From Euryarchaeota archaeon UBA439 (GTDB lineage: Archaea; Thermoplasmatota; Poseidoniia; Poseidoniales; Thalassarchaeaceae): DNA of 47,575 bases. Below the pieces are notes generated by a model, which saw only the letters and a list, made by a program, of their open reading frames with translations, ran no database searches and was not told the DNA's origin. The position numbers and the translations under genes were made by a program. The stretch is from assembly GCA_002497245.1 (NCBI GenBank), contig DANB01000034.1:1-47575 (forward strand), given 5' to 3'. Below, piece after piece: positions 8,462 to 17,289 of this stretch. Each line of letters starts with the position of its first letter. Position 1 is the first letter of the stretch.

Positions 8462-9180
8462 TTTTTTCCTAGAGGTTTTTCGGCTTGCCAAATAGTCGCC
8501 ATACCTGGGAAAATTAATTTTGCTCTTGAGTTTTCAAAACCAACTTCTTCAAGCATCTTCACATAATCTTTAGTTGTTCCAAAATGGACATAGGTTTTAG
8601 TTAGCCACTTCCAGGGATGTTCATCTTGTTTGCAGATTATTTTTGCATAACTACCAACCCATATCCTCATCCATAACCACCCTAAATATCCATGAATTCT
8701 ATTTATTTTTGCGGGATCGACAATTACTATAGATGAACCTGGTTTTAATACTCTTAATACTTCACTTAGACCTTTTTTCTTATCATACCAGTCTCTAAAT
8801 GAAAATAATGTACATACTGAATCAAATGTATTATCTTCAAAAGGTAATGATTCAGCCTTTCCTTCGACAAATTTAGCTGCAGAGTAACCATTCTTTCTTC
8901 TCATTTTATTTACTCTAGGTTCAGCAACACGGAGCATTTCTGGTATCGGATCTAGACAAATTAGTTCCCTTCCTTCCAATTCTTCTGCAAAACTTCCTGG
9001 TCCGCAACCTACCTCTAAAATAAGTCCCTCGGAAGGTAATCTTTCTCTGACTTTTCTTCTCCATTTAGAAACTTGTCCTAAAGTTGCAAAACGATTAATC
9101 TTATCATAAACCGGTATTGTCGCCTCAAGATTTTTTTGGAGCTCGTTCCAATCATCTTCACCGATAGTCTCGGTATCCAT
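8458..9180 (-). CDS. Class I SAM-dependent methyltransferase, UbiE/MenG-like
   Basis: The 240-residue protein has a complete class I methyltransferase core: motif I LILEVGCGPGSFAEEL, the acidic residue of motif II in LICLDPIPEML, GKAESLPFEDNTFDSVCTLFSFRDW, and EVLRVLKPGSSIVIVDPAK. The order and spacing resemble the UbiE/COQ5 group, which methylates the ring of menaquinone or ubiquinone precursors. It lies tail to tail with the geranylgeranyl reductase gene, which fits a menaquinone-like lipid pathway, although other small substrates are possible. ATG 9180 is the first in-frame start. The 136-nt gap upstream is a divergent region shared with the ATPase operon. Confidence 0.75.
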   Translation of the reverse strand: MDTETIGEDDWNELQKNLEATIPVYDKINRFATLGQVSKWRRKVRERLPSEGLILEVGCGPGSFAEELEGRELICLDPIPEMLRVAEPRVNKMRRKNGYSAAKFVEGKAESLPFEDNTFDSVCTLFSFRDWYDKKKGLSEVLRVLKPGSSIVIVDPAKINRIHGYLGWLWMRIWVGSYAKIICKQDEHPWKWLTKTYVHFGTTKDYVKMLEEVGFENSRAKLIFPGMATIWQAEKPLGKN

Positions 9181-9265
9181 GAACTACCGCAAAAGATACA
9201 GGTATTTGGTAGGTGCTGATGATGGTGTCAAAATTATTGCTTGATAGAGTTTAGGACTCACATCG

Positions 9266-9282
9266 GTTATTATCATATACTA
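9266..9282 (+). promoter_or_regulatory. Probable promoter of the A-ATPase operon
   Basis: An AT-rich stretch (ATTATCATATACTAAT) lies about 35-50 nt before the first ATPase gene. It is the best TATA candidate in the 136-nt divergent gap. A Shine-Dalgarno (AGGTG, 9306-9310) follows, so the transcript would have a short leader. Confidence 0.35.
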
Positions 9283-9316
9283 ATTTTCGGTCGAGAATAG
9301 CATACAGGTGCTGTCC

Positions 9317-9631
9317 ATGGCTAGAGAAGATGTTCTACGTGCAATTAAAGATGCTGAAATAGCGGCAACTGCGACGTTGTCAGATGCTAAGAAAGAGGCG
9401 GCGCAAATAGTTTCTCAGGCGAGACAAAACGCATCAGAGATTTTGACCTCTGGAAAGTCGAAATCTGAGTCCGAGGCACAAAATCTCATTTCTGAAGCTA
9501 GAGCCTCTGCAGGTACAGAAGCAGAAGTAGTTTCTACTGGCGGCCAAGCCGCACAGAAAAGCGTTCATGATTCTGGTAAAAAGAATCGAGATAAAGCAGC
9601 AAAATTAGTCATTGACTCTTTTAGGAAATAA
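9317..9631 (+). CDS. atpH: A-type ATPase subunit H (peripheral stalk)
   Basis: The 104-residue protein is almost entirely helical and alanine/glutamate-rich, with a continuous coiled-coil pattern (AREDVLRAIKDAEIAATATLSDAKKEAAQI and on). This is typical of AhaH/NtpF-like stalk subunits, which pair with subunit E to form the peripheral stalk of A-type ATPases. The family is weakly conserved, so the call rests on composition, length and position as first gene of the operon. ATG 9317 is preferred, with AGGTG seven bases upstream; a GTG at 9308 lies within that Shine-Dalgarno. Confidence 0.75.
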   Translation: MAREDVLRAIKDAEIAATATLSDAKKEAAQIVSQARQNASEILTSGKSKSESEAQNLISEARASAGTEAEVVSTGGQAAQKSVHDSGKKNRDKAAKLVIDSFRK

Positions 9632-9651
9632 TTTTCGCGGGTGGTCAAGAA

Positions 9652-11757
9652 ATGTCTCAAGTTAAAACGCAGCGCATGGGTCGTTTACTCGCTGCAGGGA
9701 CTAAAGACAAAATCGATGATTTAATAGATGCTTTAGCAACTCTAAATGCCTTACATATTATTGAATATGATGGCTCTGATGATGGTTTTAAATTGGGAAC
9801 ACCCAAAGAAGAATCTGAAACGGTGGGAATGCGTCTCACAAAATTACGTTCAGCAGCATCTATTGTCGATTTCGATGGACCAAAGGATCCCGTTCAGGCA
9901 GATAAAGTTCGTTCAGAATTAGATGGGACTTTATCTGAAGCTGTAGACAATCTTTTAGAAAAAAGTACTCGTTTAGATTCTGTTGAAAACCGTCTTTCTT
10001 CTCTAGAAGAAGAGAGGTCTGTCTTAGAGTTGCTTTCATCATTAAACTTGGATGTTGAACTACTAACTGGTTATTCTTCTCTCAAAGCATTTGTTGGCAC
10101 TATTTCTGGTAGCTCTTCCGACATTGAGCTTGGATTAGAAGATGATTGTAATGGTGAGGGATTATTTTTCAAAGATACCATTAATGGAAGCACGGTTATT
10201 GCACTTTTTGTTAAATCAGAACAATCAAATGCGGCTCAATCTCTATTAAATCAGGCGGGTTTCCAAGCGATTAATGTTCCAGAAGGAATTACAGGTAACC
10301 CTAATGAGTTAATGCTTGATGTAATGCTTCAGATAAGCGAATTATCCGGAGAGAAATCCTCAATTTCTAATGACATTGATTCATGGAGCAATGAGTTCGG
10401 TGCATCTTTAGCTTGTGGGTTGGAGTTATTGGAAAGAGAACACGACATTCTTACAGCACCCGTGAAAATAGCAGTCTCCGAACACGCATTCTTTGTAGAT
10501 GGGTGGATCGAACTTTCACGTTCAGAAGAAGTTCAATTAGCATTGAAAGAATCCTGCTTGTATTCAGAAGTTACACCTTTCAAGATTGAGGCAGGTGGTG
10601 GCGGCCATGGACACTCGGACCACCACCATCAAGAAATGCCTCCTATTGCATATCAAAGTAGGACTCTAAGTAAGCCCATGGAATTACTAACTGATGCAGT
10701 TGGTAGGCCTGCTTACGGTAGAATTGACCCCACTCTGTTTATGTTCGTAACGTATCCAATATTCTTTGGAATGATGCTTGGAGATATGGCATACGGGTTA
10801 GTAACCATTTCTCTTGGTGCCTTTGTATTCAGCAAGGCACGCTCTAATGAAATGATGCATCTTGGTGGTAAGTTCTTGATTTACATAGGACTAGGAACTC
10901 TCATTTTCGGTTATATTTATGCAGAGTTTGCTGGATGGGAGATTTTCATGTATGAAAAGACCAAGATTAATGGTGTCTACGAATATGGTGACAATCTTTC
11001 TCCAGTTGCATTCCTTGCGAACCTTTACCCTCTCTCCGATTCAGCTCATGGCTACGGTCCTGAACTAGAATTAGGGTATGGCATTAACCTATATTTCCCA
11101 TTCCATAGAGTGGGGACTCATTTGGAAGATCTAATAGTATTGACAATATACGTTGGATTTATTCACATTATTTTCGGTAAACTAATTGGTTTCCGGGATG
11201 TGTTGTTTTATGGAACCGATCATGGACATGTAGGGTTAGCTGCAGCATTCTTCGAACATGGTGCATGGATTGTATTACTTGTTGGAGGCTTCATGTTTAC
11301 ATACGGTTTCCTAGGTCCCGAAGATGCCGAGTATCTACTACAACCGGGTGCAGCGATAGCTCTTTCCGCTGTAGTCATGCTAATTTGGACTCTCTATAAT
11401 TATCATGGCATTCCAATTGCAGTAAGTTTGATTCTAGCACCTATTGAGGCAATTGGTATGATGCCGTCAGTAATTTCGTATGTCCGTCTCTTTGCAGTAG
11501 GTATTGTTGGAGTTAAGATTGCAGAAACTGGTAATAAACTCTGGGAACCAATGTGGGAAGCAGAGTTGTATCTAATCCCAATCTTCTTTATTGGTTGGTT
11601 ATCCGTACAGATTTTTGCTTGGGTATTAGGTGTGTTCAGCCCAAATATACACGCTGCAAGGCTTCATTTTGTAGAATGGATGAGGCAATATTATGATTCT
11701 AGCGGAGAGGCATTCGAGCCTTTCGGTTTCCGCTCGCACTTCGTGGAGGTCGAGTGA
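9652..11757 (+). CDS. atpI: A-type ATPase subunit I (membrane a-subunit)
   Basis: Subunit I provides the ion half-channels and anchors the stator. The first 340 or so residues form the hydrophilic, coiled-coil-rich domain; from about 360 onward come seven or eight hydrophobic segments, beginning with FMFVTYPIFFGMMLGDMAYGL. The arginine in MPSVISYVRLFAVGIVG (about residue 610) is the expected essential residue facing the rotor. An unusual Gly/His cluster, GGGGHGHSDHHH, lies at about 315-326, between the soluble and membrane parts. At 701 residues it is somewhat longer than many archaeal homologues. It is 20 nt downstream of atpH. Confidence 0.95.
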   Translation: MSQVKTQRMGRLLAAGTKDKIDDLIDALATLNALHIIEYDGSDDGFKLGTPKEESETVGMRLTKLRSAASIVDFDGPKDPVQADKVRSELDGTLSEAVDNLLEKSTRLDSVENRLSSLEEERSVLELLSSLNLDVELLTGYSSLKAFVGTISGSSSDIELGLEDDCNGEGLFFKDTINGSTVIALFVKSEQSNAAQSLLNQAGFQAINVPEGITGNPNELMLDVMLQISELSGEKSSISNDIDSWSNEFGASLACGLELLEREHDILTAPVKIAVSEHAFFVDGWIELSRSEEVQLALKESCLYSEVTPFKIEAGGGGHGHSDHHHQEMPPIAYQSRTLSKPMELLTDAVGRPAYGRIDPTLFMFVTYPIFFGMMLGDMAYGLVTISLGAFVFSKARSNEMMHLGGKFLIYIGLGTLIFGYIYAEFAGWEIFMYEKTKINGVYEYGDNLSPVAFLANLYPLSDSAHGYGPELELGYGINLYFPFHRVGTHLEDLIVLTIYVGFIHIIFGKLIGFRDVLFYGTDHGHVGLAAAFFEHGAWIVLLVGGFMFTYGFLGPEDAEYLLQPGAAIALSAVVMLIWTLYNYHGIPIAVSLILAPIEAIGMMPSVISYVRLFAVGIVGVKIAETGNKLWEPMWEAELYLIPIFFIGWLSVQIFAWVLGVFSPNIHAARLHFVEWMRQYYDSSGEAFEPFGFRSHFVEVE

Positions 11758-11768
11758 TATCACATTCC

Positions 11769-11781
11769 AAGCATAATGCTT
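11769..11781. repeat. Short inverted repeat before the c-subunit gene
   Basis: AAGCAT-A-ATGCTT sits in the 46-nt gap between the subunit I and K genes and is followed by an A-run and a strong GGAGG Shine-Dalgarno. In RNA it could fold as a small AAGC/GCTT hairpin. It might mark a processing site that raises c-subunit output, but it is short enough to be chance. Confidence 0.25.
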
Positions 11782-11803
11782 AGAAAAAAATGGAGGAAAA
11801 AAT

Positions 11804-12106
11804 ATGAATAACAGAAATAAAATGAGAGGAATGAGTATGTTGCTAACATTATCATCTATTGTGATGATTGCTAGTAGCGTTCAGGCGGAAGACAATGCTT
11901 CAACAGAAGTAGCATACAAGAATCTAGGTGCAGGAATTGCTCTAGGTCTAGCTGGAATTGGAACTGGATTAAGCCAGGGGCCAATTGGTGCAGCAGCTGT
12001 TGGTATGATTGCTGAAGACAGTAGTAAGTTCGTAAACGGATTGATTTTTACTGCTCTACCTGAGACTATCGTTCTTTTCGGTTTCCTTTCAATATTCCTG
12101 CTTTAA
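11804..12106 (+). CDS. atpK: A-type ATPase subunit K (proteolipid c-subunit)
   Basis: The c-subunit forms the ion-carrying rotor ring. The 100-residue product has an N-terminal leader (basic start, hydrophobic stretch MLLTLSSIVMIASSVQA that could be cleaved after the final AQA-like site) and then one helical hairpin. Helix 1 includes GIGTGLSQGPIGAAAVG; helix 2 includes ALPETIVLFGF with the ion-binding glutamate. The glutamine in helix 1 and the threonine after the glutamate match Na+ ligands known in Na+-dependent c-rings, although euryarchaeal rings of this pattern can be bifunctional. The start is fixed by GGAGG ten bases upstream. Its gaps to neighbours (46 and 50 nt) are the largest in the operon. 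Confidence 0.93.
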   Translation: MNNRNKMRGMSMLLTLSSIVMIASSVQAEDNASTEVAYKNLGAGIALGLAGIGTGLSQGPIGAAAVGMIAEDSSKFVNGLIFTALPETIVLFGFLSIFLL

Positions 12107-12156
12107 GCGGAATAATGGAAGTTCCCTATAACGAAATTAAAATTGAGGTGTAATAA

Positions 12157-12714
12157 ATGACATTGGATGCATTAGCCAACGAAATCGCAGCCCAAGCGAA
12201 AGCTGAAGCTGAAGCGATTATCGCAGCCGCTAAGCAACAAGCTAAACATATTGAAGATGAAGCTAAAGTAGAAGCCAGTTCATTTTCTTCTGATATGAAA
12301 GCACGTGCTGAGCGAGAAAGCGCACAATTGTCAGTGGAAGTAGTTGCATCAGCTAAACAGGCTAACCAAAAGCATCTCTTGATCGCTAGACGTGAAGAGT
12401 TAGATGAGACTTGGGAGTCAATACGTTCAGCAGTGTCTTCGCCTGACCTAGATGGTCGGTCAGATATTCTTGCCGGACTTTTAGCCGAAGCGAGTAAAAC
12501 AGGCGATGGAATGATTCTCCGTCCCGTATCTACTGACCGTAAGGTGTTAGAAAAAGGGAGTTTTACTCTCGGTGAGGATGTAGAAGGGCTAGGAGGATTT
12601 GTTCTCGAATCAAAAGATGGCTCAATAGTTCTTGATTATCGCTTTGACAGCCGCTTAGATGAGGCTTGGAAAGCAAATCTTGGTGCTGTAAATAAAACTC
12701 TATTTGGAAATTAA
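12157..12714 (+). CDS. atpE: A-type ATPase subunit E (peripheral stalk)
   Basis: Subunit E pairs with subunit H and links the catalytic head to subunit I. The 185-residue protein has a long N-terminal coiled coil rich in Ala and Glu (ANEIAAQAKAEAEAIIAAAKQQAKHIEDEAK) and a C-terminal globular part. That part contains GLGGFVLESKDGSIVLDYRFDSRLDEAW, a typical ending for the family. GAGGTG lies upstream of ATG 12157. It is followed by the subunit C gene after 12 nt. Confidence 0.93.
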   Translation: MTLDALANEIAAQAKAEAEAIIAAAKQQAKHIEDEAKVEASSFSSDMKARAERESAQLSVEVVASAKQANQKHLLIARREELDETWESIRSAVSSPDLDGRSDILAGLLAEASKTGDGMILRPVSTDRKVLEKGSFTLGEDVEGLGGFVLESKDGSIVLDYRFDSRLDEAWKANLGAVNKTLFGN

Positions 12715-12726
12715 AAGGTGAATTAA

Positions 12727-13782
12727 ATGTCGGGTATAGTGAGTGGTCGTTCAAATGTCTACAACGCTTCTGCCCGCGCTAAAGCACGTAAAGCATCATT
12801 AATTGATCCTACCAGAATGAGGCAATTACTTCAAACAGGTCCCGAATCAATAGGGGCAAGTATTGGAGAATTAGGATATCGTAATGAAATGGATATCTAT
12901 TCTGCTAGGATGAGTGGTGCCGACGCTGTTGAAGCGGCTCTATTCCATAATCTCGATAATGACTTATCTGAAGTTATGAAATTCTGTCAGGGCCCTCTTA
13001 AGTCAATAGTTTCAATCTATGTTGAACGTTTTGCTTATGAGAAAGCCAAGACCGTGTTAAGGGCAGTAAATGGTGGGTGCTCAGATGAATTAATAGAAGC
13101 TCAGATTTTGCCTTCGGAGAATCCGATGAATGCAATTTGGCTAGATATTGTTAGAACAACTGAAACAGTTTCTGAAGCAGCCAACGCAATGGCAGGCACC
13201 CCTTGGGGTAAAGAACTAGCAAAGTTAGAAGGAACAGACCCCAGTCTCGAAGAGATGGAAGATGCACTAGATCGTCAGTACTACAGTCATGCACTCAAAG
13301 TTTCGAAGGGCAAAGATTCTAATATCCACTTAATGAAATTTATTAGAACCGAAATCGATCATCGTAATATTATCAATCAATTCCGTGAACTTCGTCAGAA
13401 TATTTCTCCAGACAAACGTTTACAGATGGTAATTCCAGGTGGAAGGATTTCACAATCAGTAATGTCTCAAGCATCTCAGGCTACATCTAGTGAAGCAATT
13501 ATTGATGCTTTAAGACGAAGCAATGCATTTGATGATGCAGGTTTTGATGAGGCCATCGAGCAATCAGAAGCAATAGGTTCTCTAGATCCTATCGCCACTC
13601 TATTAACTCACAAGAGACATGCTATTTTACGTCGTTTCGCTTATCTAAACCCGGTTTCTGCCTTTCCAGTAATTTACTACATCGAGCGTAAGGTACTGGA
13701 AATACAAAATCTTCGTCTTCTTGTGCGTGGGAAGACGATTGGCCTCACTGTTGAGGTATTAGAAGCGCACATGGATTTTTGA
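12727..13782 (+). CDS. atpC: A-type ATPase subunit C (central stalk/rotor cap)
   Basis: Subunit C caps the proteolipid ring and couples it to the central shaft. The 351-residue, mostly helical protein has the family pattern: YNASARAKARKASLIDPTRMRQLL near the start, the LKSIVSIYVERFAYEKAKTVLRA segment, RTEIDHRNIINQFRELR, and a C-terminal FPVIYYIERKVLEIQNLRLLVRGK. The last of these is highly typical of NtpC/AhaC. A GGTG Shine-Dalgarno precedes ATG 12727. It sits between the E and F genes, as in many archaeal operons. Confidence 0.93.
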   Translation: MSGIVSGRSNVYNASARAKARKASLIDPTRMRQLLQTGPESIGASIGELGYRNEMDIYSARMSGADAVEAALFHNLDNDLSEVMKFCQGPLKSIVSIYVERFAYEKAKTVLRAVNGGCSDELIEAQILPSENPMNAIWLDIVRTTETVSEAANAMAGTPWGKELAKLEGTDPSLEEMEDALDRQYYSHALKVSKGKDSNIHLMKFIRTEIDHRNIINQFRELRQNISPDKRLQMVIPGGRISQSVMSQASQATSSEAIIDALRRSNAFDDAGFDEAIEQSEAIGSLDPIATLLTHKRHAILRRFAYLNPVSAFPVIYYIERKVLEIQNLRLLVRGKTIGLTVEVLEAHMDF

Positions 13783-13791
13783 GGTGAAAAT

Positions 13792-14091
13792 ATGGAAATT
13801 GCAGTCGTAGGCTCATTAGATTTCACTCTTGGATTCCAACTTGCAGGTGTTTTGAGATTATATAATCCGAAAGATCTAGATGAAATGACATCAGTAATGA
13901 AGTCATTACTTAATGAAAAAGAAATAGGAGTTATAGTAATCGATAATTCTGATCTATTACTTCTCCCAGAAAGGTTGCGAGTTCAACTATCTGAGAGTAT
14001 CACGCCCACAGTATTGGGTATAGGGACTGAAGAGGATAATACCCTCCGTGAGTCTATCAAATCGGCACTAGGAGTCGACTTATGGAAATAA
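13792..14091 (+). CDS. atpF: A-type ATPase subunit F (central shaft)
   Basis: The 99-residue protein has the compact alternating strand/helix fold of subunit F. It begins MEIAVVGSLDFTLGFQLAGV, includes EIGVIVIDNSDLLLLPERLRVQL, and ends with a short helix. Subunit F sits on the rotor with subunit D and modulates ATP hydrolysis. GAGGTG overlaps the end of the subunit C gene, and the 9-nt gap suggests translational coupling. Confidence 0.9.
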   Translation: MEIAVVGSLDFTLGFQLAGVLRLYNPKDLDEMTSVMKSLLNEKEIGVIVIDNSDLLLLPERLRVQLSESITPTVLGIGTEEDNTLRESIKSALGVDLWK

Positions 14092-14123
14092 TCCTAGGAA
14101 AAAAATAAAGGAAGTGAAATGAA

Positions 14124-15866
14124 ATGAGTAAAGAAAATGGAGTAATTTATCGTATTTCCGGGCCAGTTGTAACTGCAGTAGGAATATCTCCAAGAATGTA
14201 TGAAGTTGTGCGCGTAGGTGATGAAGGTTTGATGGGTGAAGTCATTGAGTTACATGGTGATCAGTCTGTTATTCAGGTATATGAGGAGACCTCAGGTGTC
14301 CGACCAGGGGAGCCAGTTGTAAGGACTGGACAAACTCTCTCTGTTCAACTCGGGCCTGGTTTACTAACCAAGATTTATGATGGAATACAAAGGCCTCTGC
14401 CAGAATTAGAGAAGACAATGGGTGTTTTCATCAAAAGAGGAGTTGATGCCGATGGTCTTGATTTAGAAAAGATATGGGATTTCAATGCCACCGCTAAGAA
14501 GGGTGACTCAGTTTCTTCAGGAGATGTCATAGGAACAGTTCAGGAAACAAAAACAATTGAACACAAAGTCATGGTACCTCCTGGTGTATCTGGAAAAATT
14601 AAGGATATTAAATCAGGAGATTTTAATGTTACTCAGACTGTTTGTACACTAGAAGACGGAACAGAAATTCAAATGATGCAAAAATGGCCTGTTAGAACTC
14701 CACGTCCATTCACCAAGAAACACGCTCCTGAGGTTCCGCTACAAACCGGTCAGAGAATTTTAGATTTCCTTTTCCCATTAGCTAAGGGAGGTACTGCGGG
14801 AATTCCAGGCCCATTCGGTTCAGGAAAGACTGTTACTCAACAACAACTTGCTAAATGGTCTGATGCAGATATTGTTGTTTACATTGGTTGTGGCGAGCGA
14901 GGAAATGAGATGACCGAGGTTCTCGATGAATTCCCTCACTTAATGGATCCGAAGACTGGTGAAGCATTAATGAATAGAACTACTATGATTGCTAACACTT
15001 CGAATATGCCTGTTGCTGCTAGAGAAGCTTCAGTATACACTGGAATCACAATCGCTGAATATTTCAGAGATATGGGTTATGATGTAGCTTTAATGGCTGA
15101 CTCAACAAGTCGCTGGGCTGAAGCAATGAGAGAAATTTCTTCAAGACTTGAAGAAATGCCTGGGGAAGAAGGTTATCCTGCATATCTTTCAAGTCGTCTA
15201 GCTGAATTCTATGAAAGGGCTGGACGTGTTGAAACTTTAGCCGGAGGAGACGGTTCAGTATCTGTTATAGGTGCTGTTTCTCCTCCTGGTGGTGACATCT
15301 CAGAACCAGTCAGTCAAGGTACTTTACGAATCGTTAAGGTATTCTGGGGTCTAGATGCTGGACTTGCACGTCAGAGACATTTCCCTGCTATTAATTGGTT
15401 GAACTCTTACTCTTTGTACCCTCCATCATTAGACCAATGGTATAGAGATAACATAAAGGGTGACTTCCCAGAAATTAGAACTGAGATTAGTGCTCTTCTA
15501 CAGGTTGAAGCAGAGCTACAAGAGATTGTTCAGTTAGTGGGTTCAGATGCATTACCTGTTGATCAACAACTTACTCTTGAAGTGGCTCGTATGATTAGAG
15601 AGTTCTTCCTACAGCAAAATGCTTTCCATGACGTAGATACATACAGCGATCTAAAGTTACAATATAATATGGCTAAAGCAATCTTGTCTTTCCAAGAAGA
15701 ATCAAAGAAAGCTATTGCGGGAGGTGCTGCATTAGAGGATGTAGTTAATATCCCAGCTCGTACTGACCTAATGAGAGGAAGATTTGAATCAGGTTATGAA
15801 GATAAGATTGATGAGATGTTAGAGGCTATGAATAAACAAATTGCTGATACTATGGAGGCTAATTAG
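14124..15866 (+). CDS. atpA: A-type ATPase catalytic subunit A
   Basis: This is the catalytic nucleotide-binding subunit. The 580-residue protein has the beta-barrel start, the A-type non-homologous insert (about 110-190), the Walker A motif GPFGSGKT at about 229-236, the GERGNEMTEVL segment with the catalytic glutamate, and the Walker B region DVALMADSTSRWAEAMREIS. The C-terminal part includes DVDTYSDLKLQYNMAKAILSF. Length is normal and there is no intein at the P-loop, an intein site in some archaea. A GGAAGTG Shine-Dalgarno precedes ATG 14124. Confidence 0.98.
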   Translation: MSKENGVIYRISGPVVTAVGISPRMYEVVRVGDEGLMGEVIELHGDQSVIQVYEETSGVRPGEPVVRTGQTLSVQLGPGLLTKIYDGIQRPLPELEKTMGVFIKRGVDADGLDLEKIWDFNATAKKGDSVSSGDVIGTVQETKTIEHKVMVPPGVSGKIKDIKSGDFNVTQTVCTLEDGTEIQMMQKWPVRTPRPFTKKHAPEVPLQTGQRILDFLFPLAKGGTAGIPGPFGSGKTVTQQQLAKWSDADIVVYIGCGERGNEMTEVLDEFPHLMDPKTGEALMNRTTMIANTSNMPVAAREASVYTGITIAEYFRDMGYDVALMADSTSRWAEAMREISSRLEEMPGEEGYPAYLSSRLAEFYERAGRVETLAGGDGSVSVIGAVSPPGGDISEPVSQGTLRIVKVFWGLDAGLARQRHFPAINWLNSYSLYPPSLDQWYRDNIKGDFPEIRTEISALLQVEAELQEIVQLVGSDALPVDQQLTLEVARMIREFFLQQNAFHDVDTYSDLKLQYNMAKAILSFQEESKKAIAGGAALEDVVNIPARTDLMRGRFESGYEDKIDEMLEAMNKQIADTMEAN

Positions 15867-15877
15867 AGGTGATATAA

Positions 15878-17263
15878 ATGACTGGAAAAGAATATAGAAC
15901 AATCACAGACGTAAAGGGGCCTCTTGTGTTCCTAAATAAGACAGAACCTGTGGCCTTTGGAGAAATTGTAGAATTAAGGCTCACAGATGGTACACTAAAG
16001 AACGGACAAGTACTTGATACATCCGATGATCAAGTTATCGTACAAGTTTTCGAAGGAACAGCATCTATTGATAAGCAAACAGGAATTAAGTTCCTTGGAG
16101 ATGTTTTCAAGTTGCCAGTAAGTACTGATATGATAGGCAGAATTCTTGATGGTGCAGGACGTCCAAGAGATGGCGGTCCGGCTATTGTCGCCGATGAAAT
16201 GGCAGACATTATTGGTGCAGCAATTAATCCATATTCAAGACAAAGCCCTTCTTCATTTATTCAAACCGGAATCTCCGCAATTGATGCATGTACCTCTTTG
16301 GTTAGAGGGCAAAAATTACCAATTTTCAGTGCATCTGGTTTACCTCACAATGATATTGCTTTACAAATAGCCAGGCAAGCAAAGTTAGTCGATAGCGACG
16401 ATGATTTCGTGGTTGTTTTCTGTGCAATGGGTATCACTGCTGAAGAATATAATTTCTTTGTACATGACTTAGAAAGAACAGGTGCTCTTGAGAATGCCTG
16501 TCTTTTCGTTAATCTTGCAGATGACCCTGCTGTTGAAAGGTTAATTACGCCTAGATTGGCTTTGACTGCGGCAGAATATCTTGCTTTTGAACACGATTAT
16601 CACGTACTAGTTATATACACAGATATGACAAATTATTGTGAATCATTGCGTCAAATTGGAGCGGCTCGTGAAGAGGTTCCTGGACGTAGAGGTTATCCAG
16701 GTTATATGTACACTGATTTGGCTATGCTGTATGAGCGTGCAGGATTAGTTAAGGGGAAGAAAGGTTCAATCACTCAGTTCCCAATTCTAACTATGCCTGG
16801 TGATGATATTACACATCCAATACCTGACTTGTCAGGATATATTACCGAAGGTCAGATTGTTATTTCTCGTGAACTTCATCAGAAAGGAATTTATCCTCCA
16901 ATCAACGTTTTGCCATCTCTATCTAGATTAATGAACGCAGGTATAGGAGATGGTAAGACTCGTGAAGATCACAAATCTGTATCCGATCAACTCTATGCTG
17001 CTTATGCTCAAGGTAGAGAGTTAAGAGGATTAGTCGCAATTGTTGGAGAAGATGCTCTAAATGAAAGGGACTTGCAGTTACTTAAGTTTGCAGATATTTT
17101 CGAAGATCAATTCTTGAGACAAAGTCGAGATGAAGACAGATCTATCGGTGAAGGAACTTTAGACTATGCTTGGAAACTTCTTTCTAATATTGATACTAAG
17201 TACCTTGTACGTCTTGATCAGAAATGGATTGATAAGTATCATCCTACAGACAAGAAAGAATGA
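15878..17263 (+). CDS. atpB: A-type ATPase regulatory subunit B
   Basis: Subunit B alternates with A in the hexamer and binds nucleotide without turning it over. The 461-residue protein has the expected core: EYRTITDVKGPLVF, IQTGISAIDACTSLVRGQKLPIFSASGLPHNDIALQIARQA, where the P-loop is replaced as normal for this subunit, and TDMTNYCESLRQIGAAREEVPGRRGYPGYMYTDLA. It starts 11 nt after the subunit A gene with GAGGTGAT upstream. Confidence 0.98.
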   Translation: MTGKEYRTITDVKGPLVFLNKTEPVAFGEIVELRLTDGTLKNGQVLDTSDDQVIVQVFEGTASIDKQTGIKFLGDVFKLPVSTDMIGRILDGAGRPRDGGPAIVADEMADIIGAAINPYSRQSPSSFIQTGISAIDACTSLVRGQKLPIFSASGLPHNDIALQIARQAKLVDSDDDFVVVFCAMGITAEEYNFFVHDLERTGALENACLFVNLADDPAVERLITPRLALTAAEYLAFEHDYHVLVIYTDMTNYCESLRQIGAAREEVPGRRGYPGYMYTDLAMLYERAGLVKGKKGSITQFPILTMPGDDITHPIPDLSGYITEGQIVISRELHQKGIYPPINVLPSLSRLMNAGIGDGKTREDHKSVSDQLYAAYAQGRELRGLVAIVGEDALNERDLQLLKFADIFEDQFLRQSRDEDRSIGEGTLDYAWKLLSNIDTKYLVRLDQKWIDKYHPTDKKE

Positions 17264-17289
17264 TTTTAGTGATTAAGGAGGCGAAATAG

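Noticed and set aside
14124..15866. Intein in ATPase subunit A
   Set aside because: The P-loop region is continuous and the length is normal.
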